Assembly (NCBI RefSeq): GCF_013410105.1
Contig: NZ_JACCCJ010000001.1
Coordinates: 2,170,001-2,234,000 of the forward strand
Direction: 5' to 3'
DNA from: Sphingopyxis sp. JAI108
Lineage (GTDB): Bacteria; Pseudomonadota; Alphaproteobacteria; Sphingomonadales; Sphingomonadaceae
Length of the DNA: 64,000 bases
Under the pieces are notes generated by a model, which ran no database searches, was not told the origin of the DNA, and was given only the letters and a program-made list of their open reading frames with translations. The position numbers and the translations under genes were made by a program. Positions 1 through 8,607 of this stretch are shown here, piece after piece; the first letter of the stretch is position 1; every line of letters begins with the position of its first letter.

Positions 1-676
1 CGACGCGGTCGATCGTCACGTCGTGCGCGGTGCCGGTGATATGGACGCCGATCGCGAAATTGTCGCCGTCCTGAAACTGGCTGTCGCCGCGCACATCCTC
101 GATCAGCACATTGTTGCTATCGTACTGGATCCGGATCGCGCCCTTCGAATAGCCGTCCACCGCGACGTCGCGGATGGTGAGCCCGCTGATCGTCGCGCTG
201 GCATTGGCCCCCGACACCATATTGTCGAAAAAGCGCGAGACGTTCGCGGCATCAACATGTTCGATCGCAAGGTTGCGCACATCCGCGCCCACGCGAAAGG
301 CCGTGCCGACATTCTCGAAGGCCAGATCGCTGAAGCGCAGATTGTTCGCACCGCCGAGCAGGCGGAAGACCTCTTCGCCCGAGGGGTTGGCCGGGTCGAA
401 GGGCTCGGGCCGCGTGCCGGCAATCGTCGCCGCCATCGCATTGCCCGCGCTGTCGACCCCGCGGATCGTCACGGGCGCGCTCGCCGTCCCTCCTGCGACG
501 ATCGCCAGCGGCCCGGTCGGCGCACTATAGCCTCCCTGATCGGCGAGCAGCAGCACCTGCCCGCCCGGCCCCGCCGCCGCGATCAGCTGCGGCAGGTCCT
601 CGATCGTCGCGGCGTTCGCGGCGCTCGAACCGTCGCCCGAACCGCTGCCGGTCGGTGAGATGTAAAGGGTGGGCAT
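1..676 (-). CDS. Right-handed parallel beta-helix repeat protein (3' end outside window)
   Basis: The reading frame is open from an ATG at 676 to the window edge (225 codons), so the C-terminus is missing. The protein begins MPTLYISPTGSGSGDG and then shows short repeats rich in G, N, A, I and V (NNLRFSDLAFENV, NLAIEHVDAANVSRF, ATISGLTIRDVAVDG), as in beta-helix proteins of the pectate-lyase fold. There is no Sec signal peptide. It diverges from a type I secretion exporter, so I infer it is an RTX-like substrate with its secretion signal in the unseen C-terminus. Fold confidence is good; enzymatic activity is unknown. Confidence 0.75.
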   Translation of the reverse strand, partial: MPTLYISPTGSGSGDGSSAANAATIEDLPQLIAAAGPGGQVLLLADQGGYSAPTGPLAIVAGGTASAPVTIRGVDSAGNAMAATIAGTRPEPFDPANPSGEEVFRLLGGANNLRFSDLAFENVGTAFRVGADVRNLAIEHVDAANVSRFFDNMVSGANASATISGLTIRDVAVDGYSKGAIRIQYDSNNVLIEDVRGDSQFQDGDNFAIGVHITGTAHDVTIDRV

Positions 677-923
677 GGCAGGGCTCCCGTCATAAGCCTG
701 AAAACATACCCCCCACTTGATCGCGACCAGACAGCCCGCGACGGCATCGGGGTCAACCATATGCTGCACCTGCGAACGCCGAATTGCCCCTTTGCTCCGA
801 CGACCGGAGCGGCGGCGCCTTCGCTCGCCAGGCTTTGGCGGCTACCAAGGTTCGTGCCGGACGATTTACCTTGCCGCACCCCGCAGATTGTCGACGCCTG
901 AAGAACCCGATCGGAGACCCACC

Positions 924-3077
924 GTGCAGCAGGACCTGTCCCTCGGGACATCGGAGGCGCCCGTGGATAGCGGGCTCGTCGCCTTCGCCCAGATTCTCGC
1001 GATGCACCGCATTGTCGCGGACCCGGCCGAACTGCGCCACAGCCTGGGCCATTCCGATCCGGTCACGGCATCCGATCTGGTACGCCTGGCCAAGCGCATC
1101 GAGGGCGTCCGCGCCCGCGCCTCGACCGCCGATTTCGAACGGTTGAGGCGCCTCCCCATGCCGGTATTGGCCAGCGGCGCGGAGGGCTGGTTCGTCATCG
1201 GCCGCGTCGGCGAGGATGCCGTCGCGGTCCAGCGTCCCGGCGCCGCGATCGAGCGCTGGGACCGCGCCGCGCTGGAAGCCCGCTGGTCGGGGGCGCTGCT
1301 GCTCGTCGCCACGCGCGATTCCGCGCAGGTTGCCGCGCCCGCCTTTGACATAACCTGGTTCGTCCCCCAGATCGTCAAATATCGAAAGCTGATCGGCGAA
1401 GTGCTGCTGATCACCCTCGCGCTCAACCTGCTCGGCCTCGCCGCGCCGCTCTTCTTCCAGAATGTCGTCGACAAGGTGCTGGCGCACAACAGCCTGGCAA
1501 CGCTGCAGGTGCTCAGTATCGGGCTCGTGCTGGTTTCGCTCTGGGAAGTCGCGTTCGGCTGGCTGCGCACCCGTCTCTATTCGGAGACAAGCCAGAAATT
1601 GGATGTCGAGCTGGGCAGCCGCCTTTTCCGTCACCTGCTCCGCCTGCCGCTCGCCTATTTCGAAAATCGCCGCGTCGGCGACACCGTGACCCGCGTCCGC
1701 GAGCTGGAGACGGTGCGCGAATTCATGACCAATGCTTCGCTCACCGTGCTGGTCGATCCGCTGTTCACGATCGTCTTCCTCGTCGCGATGTGGCTCTATT
1801 CACCGCTCCTTTTCGTGATCGTAGCGCTCACCCTCCCGGCCTATGTGATCGTCTCGCTGCTCGTCACCGGCCCCTTGCGCCGCCGGCTCGACGAGAAGTT
1901 CGCGCGCGGCGCCGCCAACAACGCGCTACTCGTCGAGAGCGTCTCGGGCATGCAGACGCTCAAGGCCGCCGCGGTCGAGCCGCAATGGCAGGACCGCTGG
2001 GAACGCCAGCTCGCCGCGTACAGCGCCGCCAACCAGCGCGTGATCAACCTCGGCAATTCGGGCAGCCAGGCGGTCCAGCTCATCTCCAAGCTCAGCCTCG
2101 CCGCGATCCTGTTCTTCGGCGCGCAGCAGGTGATCGCCGGCGCGCTGACCATCGGCGGGCTGGTCGCGTTCAACATGTTCGCCCAGCGCGTCTCCGGCCC
2201 GGTCATCCGCATGGCGCAGCTCTGGCAGGATTTCCAGCAGGTCCGCCTCTCGGTTCAGCGGATGGGCGACATCCTCAACACCGGTGCGGAGCCCGGCGCA
2301 GGATCGCGTACCGCCTTGCCTGCGCTCGCCGGCCATGTCCGCTTCGAGAATGTCCGCTTCCGTTATGCCGCCGACGGCCCCTGGACATTGGACGACATCA
2401 GCCTCGACCTGCCCGCCGGCGCCACGCTCGGCATCGCCGGCGCCTCGGGCTCGGGCAAATCGACGCTCACCAAATTGCTCCAGCGCCTCTATCTGCCCGC
2501 AAGTGGCCGGGTGCTGGTCGACGGCGTCGATATTGCCCAGATCGACCCCGCGTGGCTGCGCCGTCAGATCGGCGTGGTGTTGCAGGAAAATATCCTGTTC
2601 AACCGCTCGATCCGGGAGAATATCGCGCTCGCCGATCCCGTCACCCCGATCGAGCGGGTGATGACCGCCGCCCGCCTCGCCGGCGCGCACGACTTCATCC
2701 TGGAGCTGCCCCGCGGCTATGACACGATCGTCGAGGAGCGCGGCGTCAACTTCTCGGGCGGGCAGCGCCAGCGCCTCGCCATCGCCCGCGCGCTGATCAC
2801 CAATCCGCCCATCCTGATCCTCGACGAGGCAACGTCGGCGCTCGATGCCGAAAGCGAGGAGATCGTCCAGCGCAATCTCAAGGCGATCGCTGCCGGCCGC
2901 ACCGTGCTGATCATCGCGCACCGCCTCTCTGCGATCCGCCAGTGCGACCGCATCCTGACGCTCGACAAGGGGCGCATCGTCGAGAGCGGCACGCATGACG
3001 AGCTGCTCAAGCTCGGCGGCCGCTATGCCGCGCTCCATCACCGCCAGATCGGCGTTCAGGCGGGAGCGGCGGCATGA
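924..3077 (+). CDS. Type I secretion ABC permease/ATPase (HlyB/LapB-like)
   Basis: Inner-membrane exporter subunit that pairs with the HlyD-like adaptor encoded next to it. The N-terminal ~125 residues resemble a C39 peptidase-like domain but have no catalytic Cys, as in HlyB. A six-helix membrane domain follows, then an ATPase domain with Walker A GASGSGKS near residue 506, signature FSGGQRQRLAIARAL near 608, Walker B ILILDEATSALD near 629 and the H-loop IIAHRLSAI. The frame is open further upstream, but GTG 924, preceded by CGGAGA, gives a normal 717-residue protein. The stop overlaps the next start (ATGA). The substrate is probably the divergent beta-helix protein. Confidence 0.93.
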   Translation: MQQDLSLGTSEAPVDSGLVAFAQILAMHRIVADPAELRHSLGHSDPVTASDLVRLAKRIEGVRARASTADFERLRRLPMPVLASGAEGWFVIGRVGEDAVAVQRPGAAIERWDRAALEARWSGALLLVATRDSAQVAAPAFDITWFVPQIVKYRKLIGEVLLITLALNLLGLAAPLFFQNVVDKVLAHNSLATLQVLSIGLVLVSLWEVAFGWLRTRLYSETSQKLDVELGSRLFRHLLRLPLAYFENRRVGDTVTRVRELETVREFMTNASLTVLVDPLFTIVFLVAMWLYSPLLFVIVALTLPAYVIVSLLVTGPLRRRLDEKFARGAANNALLVESVSGMQTLKAAAVEPQWQDRWERQLAAYSAANQRVINLGNSGSQAVQLISKLSLAAILFFGAQQVIAGALTIGGLVAFNMFAQRVSGPVIRMAQLWQDFQQVRLSVQRMGDILNTGAEPGAGSRTALPALAGHVRFENVRFRYAADGPWTLDDISLDLPAGATLGIAGASGSGKSTLTKLLQRLYLPASGRVLVDGVDIAQIDPAWLRRQIGVVLQENILFNRSIRENIALADPVTPIERVMTAARLAGAHDFILELPRGYDTIVEERGVNFSGGQRQRLAIARALITNPPILILDEATSALDAESEEIVQRNLKAIAAGRTVLIIAHRLSAIRQCDRILTLDKGRIVESGTHDELLKLGGRYAALHHRQIGVQAGAAA

Positions 3078-4468
3078 ATGCGCTCACGCGTCACTGGACC
3101 GCCGTTCGCGACGCGCTCGACAATGAACGTGCGCGGTCGCGCCAGGTTTTGCGCACCGAGGAGGCCGACTTCCTGCCCGCCGCGCTCGAAGTGGTCGAGC
3201 GGCCCGTGTCGCCGACCGCGCGGGTCACTGCCTGGCTGTTGCTCGGCCTGCTCGCAGCCGCGCTGCTCTGGTTGGTGCTTGGCCGGGTCGACGTCGTCGC
3301 CTCCGCACCGGGCAAGCTGGTCCCCGCCGACGACGTCAAGCTGATCCAGCCCGGCGCGGCGGGAATCGTCCACGCCATATTGGTACGCGACGGCCAGCGC
3401 GTCCGCGCCGGCCAACCTCTGGTCGAGCTCGATCCCACCGTCTCGGATGCCGACGCGGCGCAAGCCGGCAAGGCGCTGGAAACCGCGGTGCTCGACGCGG
3501 CGCGGCTGCGCGCCATACTGTCGGCACTCGACGGTAGGGGTCTGCGCTTCACCCCGCCCGCCGGAACTGCGGCCGACGTAGCCGACACCCAGATCGCGCT
3601 CGCCCGCGCCCAGCTCGCCGAGATCCGGGCGGGTAGCCAGACGCGTGCGGCCGACACCGAATCCGCCCGCGCCGCCCGCGCCGAGGCGGAAATACAGGCG
3701 GCCAAGCTCAGCGAGACGCTCCCGCTGCTCGACGAGCAGATCGCCGCCAACGAAAAACTGCTCGAAAAGGGTTATGTCTCGAAGCTGCGCGTGATCGAGA
3801 TGCGCCGCCAGCGCCTCGTCGCCGCGCGCGATCGCGACGCCGCCCTCGCCACCGCGCGCAAGGCGGAGGCGCAGATCGGCGTGGCCGGCGGCAATTCGAG
3901 CCAGTCTATCGCCGAGGCGCGCGCCCGCATCCTCGCCGATCTTGCCAAGGCCGAGAGCGACGCGCGGCTACGCAAGGAGGAGCTGACCAAGGCAACGAAA
4001 CGCAGCAGCCTCCAGCGCCTCGTCAGCCCCGTTGACGGAACGGTCACGCAACTGGCCGTCCACACCGTCGGCGGCGTGGTCGAGGCCGCCAAGCCGATCA
4101 TGGTGATCGTGCCCGCGCGCGGGAAGCTGATCGCCGAAGTGGCGATCGCCAACAAGGATGTCGGCTTCGTCCGCGCCGGCCAACCGGTCGCACTCAAGGT
4201 CGAGGCCTTTTCCTTCACGCGCTACGGCGCGGTGCCGGGCAGGCTCGAGCAGATCAGCTCGGACGCGGTGCAGGACGAGACGCGCGGACTGATCTATACC
4301 GCGCGGGTAGCGCTGGACCGGGCAACGATCCGGGGGGACGGTGCGACAATCCCCCTGACCCCCGGCATGGCGGTCACCGCCGACATCCGCACCGGTCGCC
4401 GTTCGCTCGCCTCCTACCTGCTGAGCCCGATCGACGAGATCCGCGCGACGGCGGCGCGGGAGCGCTAA
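3074..4468 (+). CDS. HlyD-family type I secretion membrane fusion protein
   Basis: Periplasmic adaptor of 464 residues that links the exporter to an outer-membrane channel. A cytoplasmic N-terminus of about 50 residues precedes one membrane helix (AWLLLGLLAAALLWLVLG). A split biotinyl-lipoyl-like domain follows (PGAAGIVHAILVRDGQRVRAGQPLVEL and SPVDGTVTQLAVHTVGGVV) around a long Ala/Arg/Glu-rich coiled coil, residues ~140-310. The start overlaps the exporter stop by four bases, so the pair is translationally coupled. No TolC-type outer-membrane gene is visible in the window. Confidence 0.93.
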   Translation: MNALTRHWTAVRDALDNERARSRQVLRTEEADFLPAALEVVERPVSPTARVTAWLLLGLLAAALLWLVLGRVDVVASAPGKLVPADDVKLIQPGAAGIVHAILVRDGQRVRAGQPLVELDPTVSDADAAQAGKALETAVLDAARLRAILSALDGRGLRFTPPAGTAADVADTQIALARAQLAEIRAGSQTRAADTESARAARAEAEIQAAKLSETLPLLDEQIAANEKLLEKGYVSKLRVIEMRRQRLVAARDRDAALATARKAEAQIGVAGGNSSQSIAEARARILADLAKAESDARLRKEELTKATKRSSLQRLVSPVDGTVTQLAVHTVGGVVEAAKPIMVIVPARGKLIAEVAIANKDVGFVRAGQPVALKVEAFSFTRYGAVPGRLEQISSDAVQDETRGLIYTARVALDRATIRGDGATIPLTPGMAVTADIRTGRRSLASYLLSPIDEIRATAARER

Positions 4469-4638
4469 ATGCCATCTCCCCGTTAGGGAGCGGGGCTGCC
4501 GCGCAATTCCTGCTTTGCAAAGTTCCGCGACAAGCTGTTCGTCTTCGGCAGGTTTCAAAGCACGAGCGTCTGGCCGAAATCGGAATGGCATAGGGGAGCG
4601 AAACCCGCTCTCACTTCCATCGGATCATATACTCGGCG

Positions 4639-4977
4639 TCAGAAGGAATGGCGCATGCCAAAGGCGATGCTGCGGCCGCGCAGCGGTGACTGGTCCTTCA
4701 CGAATGACGTGTGGGAAAATGCCAGTTCGTCGAGCAAGTTGGTGCCGCGCACATAAAATTCCACCCTCCTCGTGCCACCGAGATCGAAGCGATAGCTGAG
4801 TGTGGCGTTCAGCATGTCATAGCCGTTCGTGCGCGTCTCGTAGGACGCAAATTTATCCTGCCCGAACGTGCGATAATATTCGAGTTCGCCCGCCAGGGGT
4901 CCAGCGCTGTGCTCGTAACGCGCGCCCAGCCGTCCCGGCGGAATGCGCGGCAAATTGTCGTCTTCGCGCGATGAAAT
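4639..4977 (-). pseudogene. C-terminal fragment of a TonB-dependent outer-membrane receptor
   Basis: The frame encodes only about the last 110 residues of a TonB-dependent receptor. Typical features are LPRIPPGRLGARYEH, alternating beta-strand segments (ELEYYRTFGQ, MLNATLSYRFDLG, VEFYVRGTNLLDELAF) and the terminal phenylalanine (GMRHSF) of barrel proteins. Receptor-like sequence reaches SREDDNLPRIPP and then meets an in-frame TAG at 4978-4980. The plug domain and most of the barrel are missing. I infer that a receptor gene was cut when foreign DNA joined here; an old deletion is an alternative. Confidence 0.75.
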
Positions 4978-4978
4978 C

Positions 4979-5398
4979 TAAGCGTTGTCATAACATTACC
5001 CCTTCATGGCCAAGGGCCCGTCAAATAATAATATGTTATGCCGTCAAGTCATAATTGATGCTTTGGAGCAGAGGGTCGCGACCGTCATACCGCAGATGGA
5101 CATGGGCGTTTGGGCACGCGAATCATCCGGAAGCCGCCCAATAATCGGCCTTCTGTGGATGCTCTCGGTCTGATGGGGTGGCCCCCTGGTGGACAGGGCT
5201 TCCGCCCCAAAAATCCAATAAAATGCCAAAATCTAAGAGAAAACATGGGATTTTCTAAACTACATCCCACGCGTTCTCCCACACCGGTTGTCCGATACCA
5301 GTTCGGCTATTCGTTACACTCGCATGGACAAGCATGGATTGTCTATAAAAAAATGGGCCTCAATTGCGACCCGTGCAACGAATATTATACTTCCCCGA
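4979..5398. other. AT-richer stretch without a convincing gene, next to the receptor truncation
   Basis: About 420 bases between the truncated receptor and the first gene of the conjugative module. They are visibly richer in A/T than either flank (for example AATAATAATATGTTATG near 5025-5041 and TATAAAAAAATGG near 5343). Short open frames exist on both strands, but none has a good ribosome site or recognisable domain. A possible inverted pair is CATAACATTA near 4988 and TAATATGTTATG near 5030. This could be an element end or regulatory DNA; I see no transposon ends. Confidence 0.5.
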
Positions 5399-5629
5399 CT
5401 ATTCCGATTTGATGCGCCTGCTGTCCACAAAACGACGGAGGCTGTCGACCGGGATGAGCGTGACGCTGCCAACCTTCGCCGTATCAAGGTCGCCCGACCT
5501 TATGAGGTTGTAGATTGTCGACCGACTTAGCCCGGTCAGCTTTACCGCCGTTGGTATCCTGACGCTCACCGGCTCGACCGGAAGATAGGCCGGGCACGGG
5601 AGTTTCTCGGGCGTCGAATAGGGCTTCAC
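5399..5629 (-). CDS. Small helix-turn-helix (AlpA/excisionase-like) DNA-binding protein
   Basis: A 76-residue protein with a MerR/excisionase-type helix-turn-helix (RIPTAVKLTGLSRSTIYNLI) followed by the usual wing (KVGSVTLIPVDSLRRFVDS). Proteins of this class act as excision factors or local regulators in mobile elements. The start is GTG at 5629; an ATG eleven bases further upstream leads into an early stop. It is the distal gene of the trb operon, 22 bases after the DUF2274 gene, which suggests an element-specific role. Whether it is a recombination factor or a repressor cannot be told from sequence. Confidence 0.75.
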   Translation of the reverse strand: MKPYSTPEKLPCPAYLPVEPVSVRIPTAVKLTGLSRSTIYNLIRSGDLDTAKVGSVTLIPVDSLRRFVDSRRIKSE

Positions 5630-5651
5630 GACGATTTCATCCGCGCGCCGG

Positions 5652-5873
5652 CTATCGCTTCCTCAGCCGGGCAAACCCCCGGTCGGTCGCGATGAACCTT
5701 TCGAGCATCGGGGCGATCAGCCGCTCGGGCGGAAGCGCCGCCGCCAGCCCTGTCTCTCGCGCATGCAGCTCGGCATATTCCGATAGCTGGGCGTGGAGGA
5801 TGCTCGACAATTCCAGTGTGATCTTGACTGGCTTTTCCTCGACGATCGGCCCGAGACGAAGACCCTGGCTCAT
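5652..5873 (-). CDS. DUF2274 domain protein at the end of the trb operon
   Basis: A 73-residue protein of the DUF2274 family, which regularly sits immediately downstream of trbI in trb-type conjugation clusters. The sequence looks like a small DNA-binding protein with a strand (KPVKITLELSSILHAQL) and helices (YAELHARETG, RLIAPMLERFIATDRGF). Its ATG overlaps the trbI stop (ATGA), so it is translationally coupled to the secretion genes. The function is not established. The first strand could belong to a ribbon-helix-helix fold, which would fit a regulator of the operon. Confidence 0.85.
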   Translation of the reverse strand: MSQGLRLGPIVEEKPVKITLELSSILHAQLSEYAELHARETGLAAALPPERLIAPMLERFIATDRGFARLRKR

Positions 5874-7078
5874 CGCCCCACTCCGTCGGCGGGTTCGAGG
5901 ATGAGATCCCGCGTGACGAGCACTCGAAGAGGGAAGCCCGGCCGCACCGTCAGCGTCGGCGGAATTCGCAATTGGCGATCGACGAGCCGCTGCCCTACTT
6001 CGCTGACACCATCCTGCGGGCCGCGCCGGAGCGCGCGAACCAGACGATCATCGTCCCCCGAGCCGATCTCCGCGCCGGCACCGAGCAGCGATGTCACGAG
6101 CGCCGCGCGGATCATATGCCCCCAGTGATTGTCGGTGCGATCGGACAAGCCAGCCATTCCGCGAGCATCGGCGCCCGGCAGGCGTTCGAGCGAGACCGAT
6201 CGGCCGTCGGCAAAAAGCAGCCGGTCCCAGCCGAGCAGCACCCGGTTCTGACCGGCGGCCACTTCACTGTCATATTCCCCGATCAGCCTTGCACCTTGCG
6301 GGATCAGGAGAATGCGGCCTGTCGGGCTGTCATAGACATTCTCGGTAACCTGGGCGATCACCTGCCCCGGCAAATCCGACTGGATACCCGTCACCATCGC
6401 CGCGGGGATGACGCTTCCGGCCTGCAACAGATAGGGAGAACTCGCCGCACGGATGGGTGCCGTGCTTTCCTCCGCCCTGTCGCCGGCTGCCATGAAAGAC
6501 CGACGTCCGGCTGTTGGCGCGGAGTCGGTTGGATTGCCCTGCCCCGCTGCCGAGGGCTCGATTTCAGCGTCAAGAGCCGGCCCGCGCGAAGCCGCGCCGC
6601 CCGCCAGAAAGAGCCGGCTCGCATTCGCACTTTCCCTCTCCTCTCGCGCACGATCTCGCGCATCGAGGGCGGGATCGGGTGCGCGCGCCTGGCCAGGTGG
6701 AGGCGGCACGGGCGGCAATTGGCCCTCCTGCTGCGCCGACAGGATGGGACGACCAAGATCGCCGGGTAGTGGCGGCCCGAGTTTCGGAATAGCGCCATAA
6801 TCGGCTGGCGCGCCGGTGACCGTGTCGGGCTTGTTGGTCCCTTCGGCGACATACAGATTCTCGGGTGCTTTCTTGTCCGCAGGTTGCAAGGCCCAGAGCA
6901 GCGCCCCGCCGATCGCCGTTCCCGCGAGGGCGCCGGCGATCGCGAGCGTCTTTCGCGACAGGCGCATCACGGAGGGCGGCTCGCCGCGCAATCGAAAGGG
7001 GTCCGACTTCGCCAACGAGGCCTCTACCGGCTCCGGCAGCCTGTCGTCCGCCACGGGCTGCTCTTCTGCCGCGCTCAT
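5870..7078 (-). CDS. trbI: TrbI, VirB10-like conjugation channel protein
   Basis: A 402-residue VirB10 homologue that spans the envelope and gates the type IV secretion core complex. An N-terminal cytoplasmic stretch precedes one membrane helix (TLAIAGALAGTAIGGALLWAL, residues ~45-65) and a Pro-rich periplasmic linker. The C-terminal beta-barrel domain starts near YLLQAGSVIPAAMVTGIQS and includes GRILLIPQGARLIGEYDS. It overlaps trbG by four bases. The order trbG-trbI at the end of the operon matches Tn4371- and ICEMlSym-type clusters. Confidence 0.95.
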   Translation of the reverse strand: MSAAEEQPVADDRLPEPVEASLAKSDPFRLRGEPPSVMRLSRKTLAIAGALAGTAIGGALLWALQPADKKAPENLYVAEGTNKPDTVTGAPADYGAIPKLGPPLPGDLGRPILSAQQEGQLPPVPPPPGQARAPDPALDARDRAREERESANASRLFLAGGAASRGPALDAEIEPSAAGQGNPTDSAPTAGRRSFMAAGDRAEESTAPIRAASSPYLLQAGSVIPAAMVTGIQSDLPGQVIAQVTENVYDSPTGRILLIPQGARLIGEYDSEVAAGQNRVLLGWDRLLFADGRSVSLERLPGADARGMAGLSDRTDNHWGHMIRAALVTSLLGAGAEIGSGDDDRLVRALRRGPQDGVSEVGQRLVDRQLRIPPTLTVRPGFPLRVLVTRDLILEPADGVGR

Positions 7079-7923
7079 GTCCGGTCCCCGCGGATCGGCG
7101 CGGTGCGCTCGATGCGGACGGCCTTCGCCCGCTTGCCCGCACCGAGCCGGAGTTCGCTACGTTCGAACAGGCGGTCGACGATCAGATATCGTCCGCGGAC
7201 GCGGTAATTGACGAGCTCTGCCTGTTTCGATGCGCCGATCACGAAGAGCGGCGGCATTTCCGACGTCGCAACATCCGCGCCGAATTCGATGAAGACTTGC
7301 CGCCCGTCGTCGAAGGCTCGAACCGGCCGCCAGGCCGTGCGGTCGCCCGATATCCGGTAACGGAAATCGAGCGACGCGAGTTGGATGCTGTCGGCGACGG
7401 GCGCGGCGGCATCGGCTGCCGCGGCCGCTTTTTCGAGCGCGATAAGCTCGTCCGCCGGATAGGTCCAGGATACCGACGCCATCCACGCTGCCGCCGTCGC
7501 GCGAAGCTCGACATGATAGGTCCGCCTGTCGGTGTTGATGACGAGGTTCGTGGAAATGTCGGATCGCGTTGGTTTCACGAGCAAATGAACGCGGCGCTTC
7601 GCGCCTGCTCCGCTCACCGTGTCCCCGATGATCCAGCGGACCGTGTCGCCGGAGGCGACCGGACCGGGACCCACGAGCTGCTCTCCCTCCTGTAGCACGA
7701 TGTCGGTGACCTGACCGGGCGCGGCATAGACCTGATAGAGTGCGCCATCACTCCAGGGATATTGCTGGATGGCGTTGCGGAAGCCCTGCCGATCGGGCTG
7801 TACCCGCGCTTCCGAATTGGCGCGCCCGATCCGGACCTTCGGATCGGCGGGCTCGCCGGCGATCGCGGTGGGGGCGAGCAACGAGAGCAATATGCCGAAC
7901 GGCACGAGGGGGAGTTTTGTCAT
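7075..7923 (-). CDS. trbG: TrbG, VirB9-like conjugation channel protein
   Basis: A 282-residue VirB9 homologue that forms the outer part of the mating-channel core with TrbI. A signal peptide is evident (VPFGILLSLLAPTAIAGEP). The N-terminal domain has YPWSDGALYQVYAAPGQVTDI, followed by TNLVINTDRRTYHVEL. The C-terminal VirB9 domain reads RYRISGDRTAWRPVRAFDDG and ends in the beta-rich GRYLIVDRLFERSELRLG. Its start overlaps the trbF stop and its stop overlaps trbI, so the chain is tightly coupled. Confidence 0.95.
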   Translation of the reverse strand: MTKLPLVPFGILLSLLAPTAIAGEPADPKVRIGRANSEARVQPDRQGFRNAIQQYPWSDGALYQVYAAPGQVTDIVLQEGEQLVGPGPVASGDTVRWIIGDTVSGAGAKRRVHLLVKPTRSDISTNLVINTDRRTYHVELRATAAAWMASVSWTYPADELIALEKAAAAADAAAPVADSIQLASLDFRYRISGDRTAWRPVRAFDDGRQVFIEFGADVATSEMPPLFVIGASKQAELVNYRVRGRYLIVDRLFERSELRLGAGKRAKAVRIERTAPIRGDRT

Positions 7924-8603
7924 TGGCTGAGTTCCTTCGACCAGTTGAGCGCGGAGACGAAGACGCCGAGCGGGTTCTTCCGGAGGGCATCGGGGGTGCG
8001 TGGCGGCTGGATCGTGACCGTCACGATCGCGGACCAGCGCGAGGTTTCGAGAAGACTGCCGTCCTGATAGCGGCGCTCGGTCCAGGCGATGCGGAAGCTG
8101 TCCTTCGACGCTCGGATGACGCTCGACACGTCGACGGCGACCTGCTGCTTGCCGATCAGCGCAAAGGGATCGTTCGAGCGCGCATAATCATTCAGCGCCT
8201 GCGTGCCGCTCGTCGTCGTGAAGTCGTAAGCGCTCAGCCAGTCCTTGCGCAGCACCACTGGGTCGGCGGGGATCGAGCGGACGTGCTCGATGAAGCGGGC
8301 GAGGTGGAAGGCGATCTGTGGATCGGTCGGCGAGAACTCGCCATCGGCGGGCGCGACCGCCCTCGCCTCGCCCAGCTTGTCGACCTCGACCACCCAGGGC
8401 GTCACGGTCCCGCGCGCCGACTGCCAGACCAGCGCCGAGGCCAGCCCTCCTGAAAGGCACAGACAGCCGAAGAAGGCGAGCCGCCAGTTCTTCGCCTGGA
8501 CACGCGCGGAGCCGATCCGATCGTCCCAGACCTGCGCGGCGCGCTGAAAAGGCGTTACCGGCTCGGGGCTCTTGCCATAATGATTGCTGGGTCGTCGGAA
8601 CAT
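7920..8603 (-). CDS. trbF: TrbF, VirB8-like inner-membrane conjugation protein
   Basis: A 227-residue VirB8-like protein that helps assemble the inner-membrane complex. The start MFRRPSNHYGKSPEPVTPFQ at 8603 is chosen because TrbF homologues begin this way; the frame is open 87 bases further upstream, inside trbL. One membrane helix (LAFFGCLCLSGGLASALVWQ) precedes a periplasmic NTF2-like domain (TPWVVEVDKLGEARAV through TVTIQPPRTPDALRKNPLG). It lies four bases downstream of trbL. Confidence 0.95.
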   Translation of the reverse strand: MFRRPSNHYGKSPEPVTPFQRAAQVWDDRIGSARVQAKNWRLAFFGCLCLSGGLASALVWQSARGTVTPWVVEVDKLGEARAVAPADGEFSPTDPQIAFHLARFIEHVRSIPADPVVLRKDWLSAYDFTTTSGTQALNDYARSNDPFALIGKQQVAVDVSSVIRASKDSFRIAWTERRYQDGSLLETSRWSAIVTVTIQPPRTPDALRKNPLGVFVSALNWSKELSQ

Positions 8604-8607
8604 CGTC

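Noticed and set aside
5085-5412. Overlapping open frames on both strands and a GC-rich CCCCCTGG motif suggesting an insertion-sequence end
   Set aside because: No transposase similarity, no paired terminal inverted repeats or target duplication, and no ribosome sites; treated as noncoding junction DNA.
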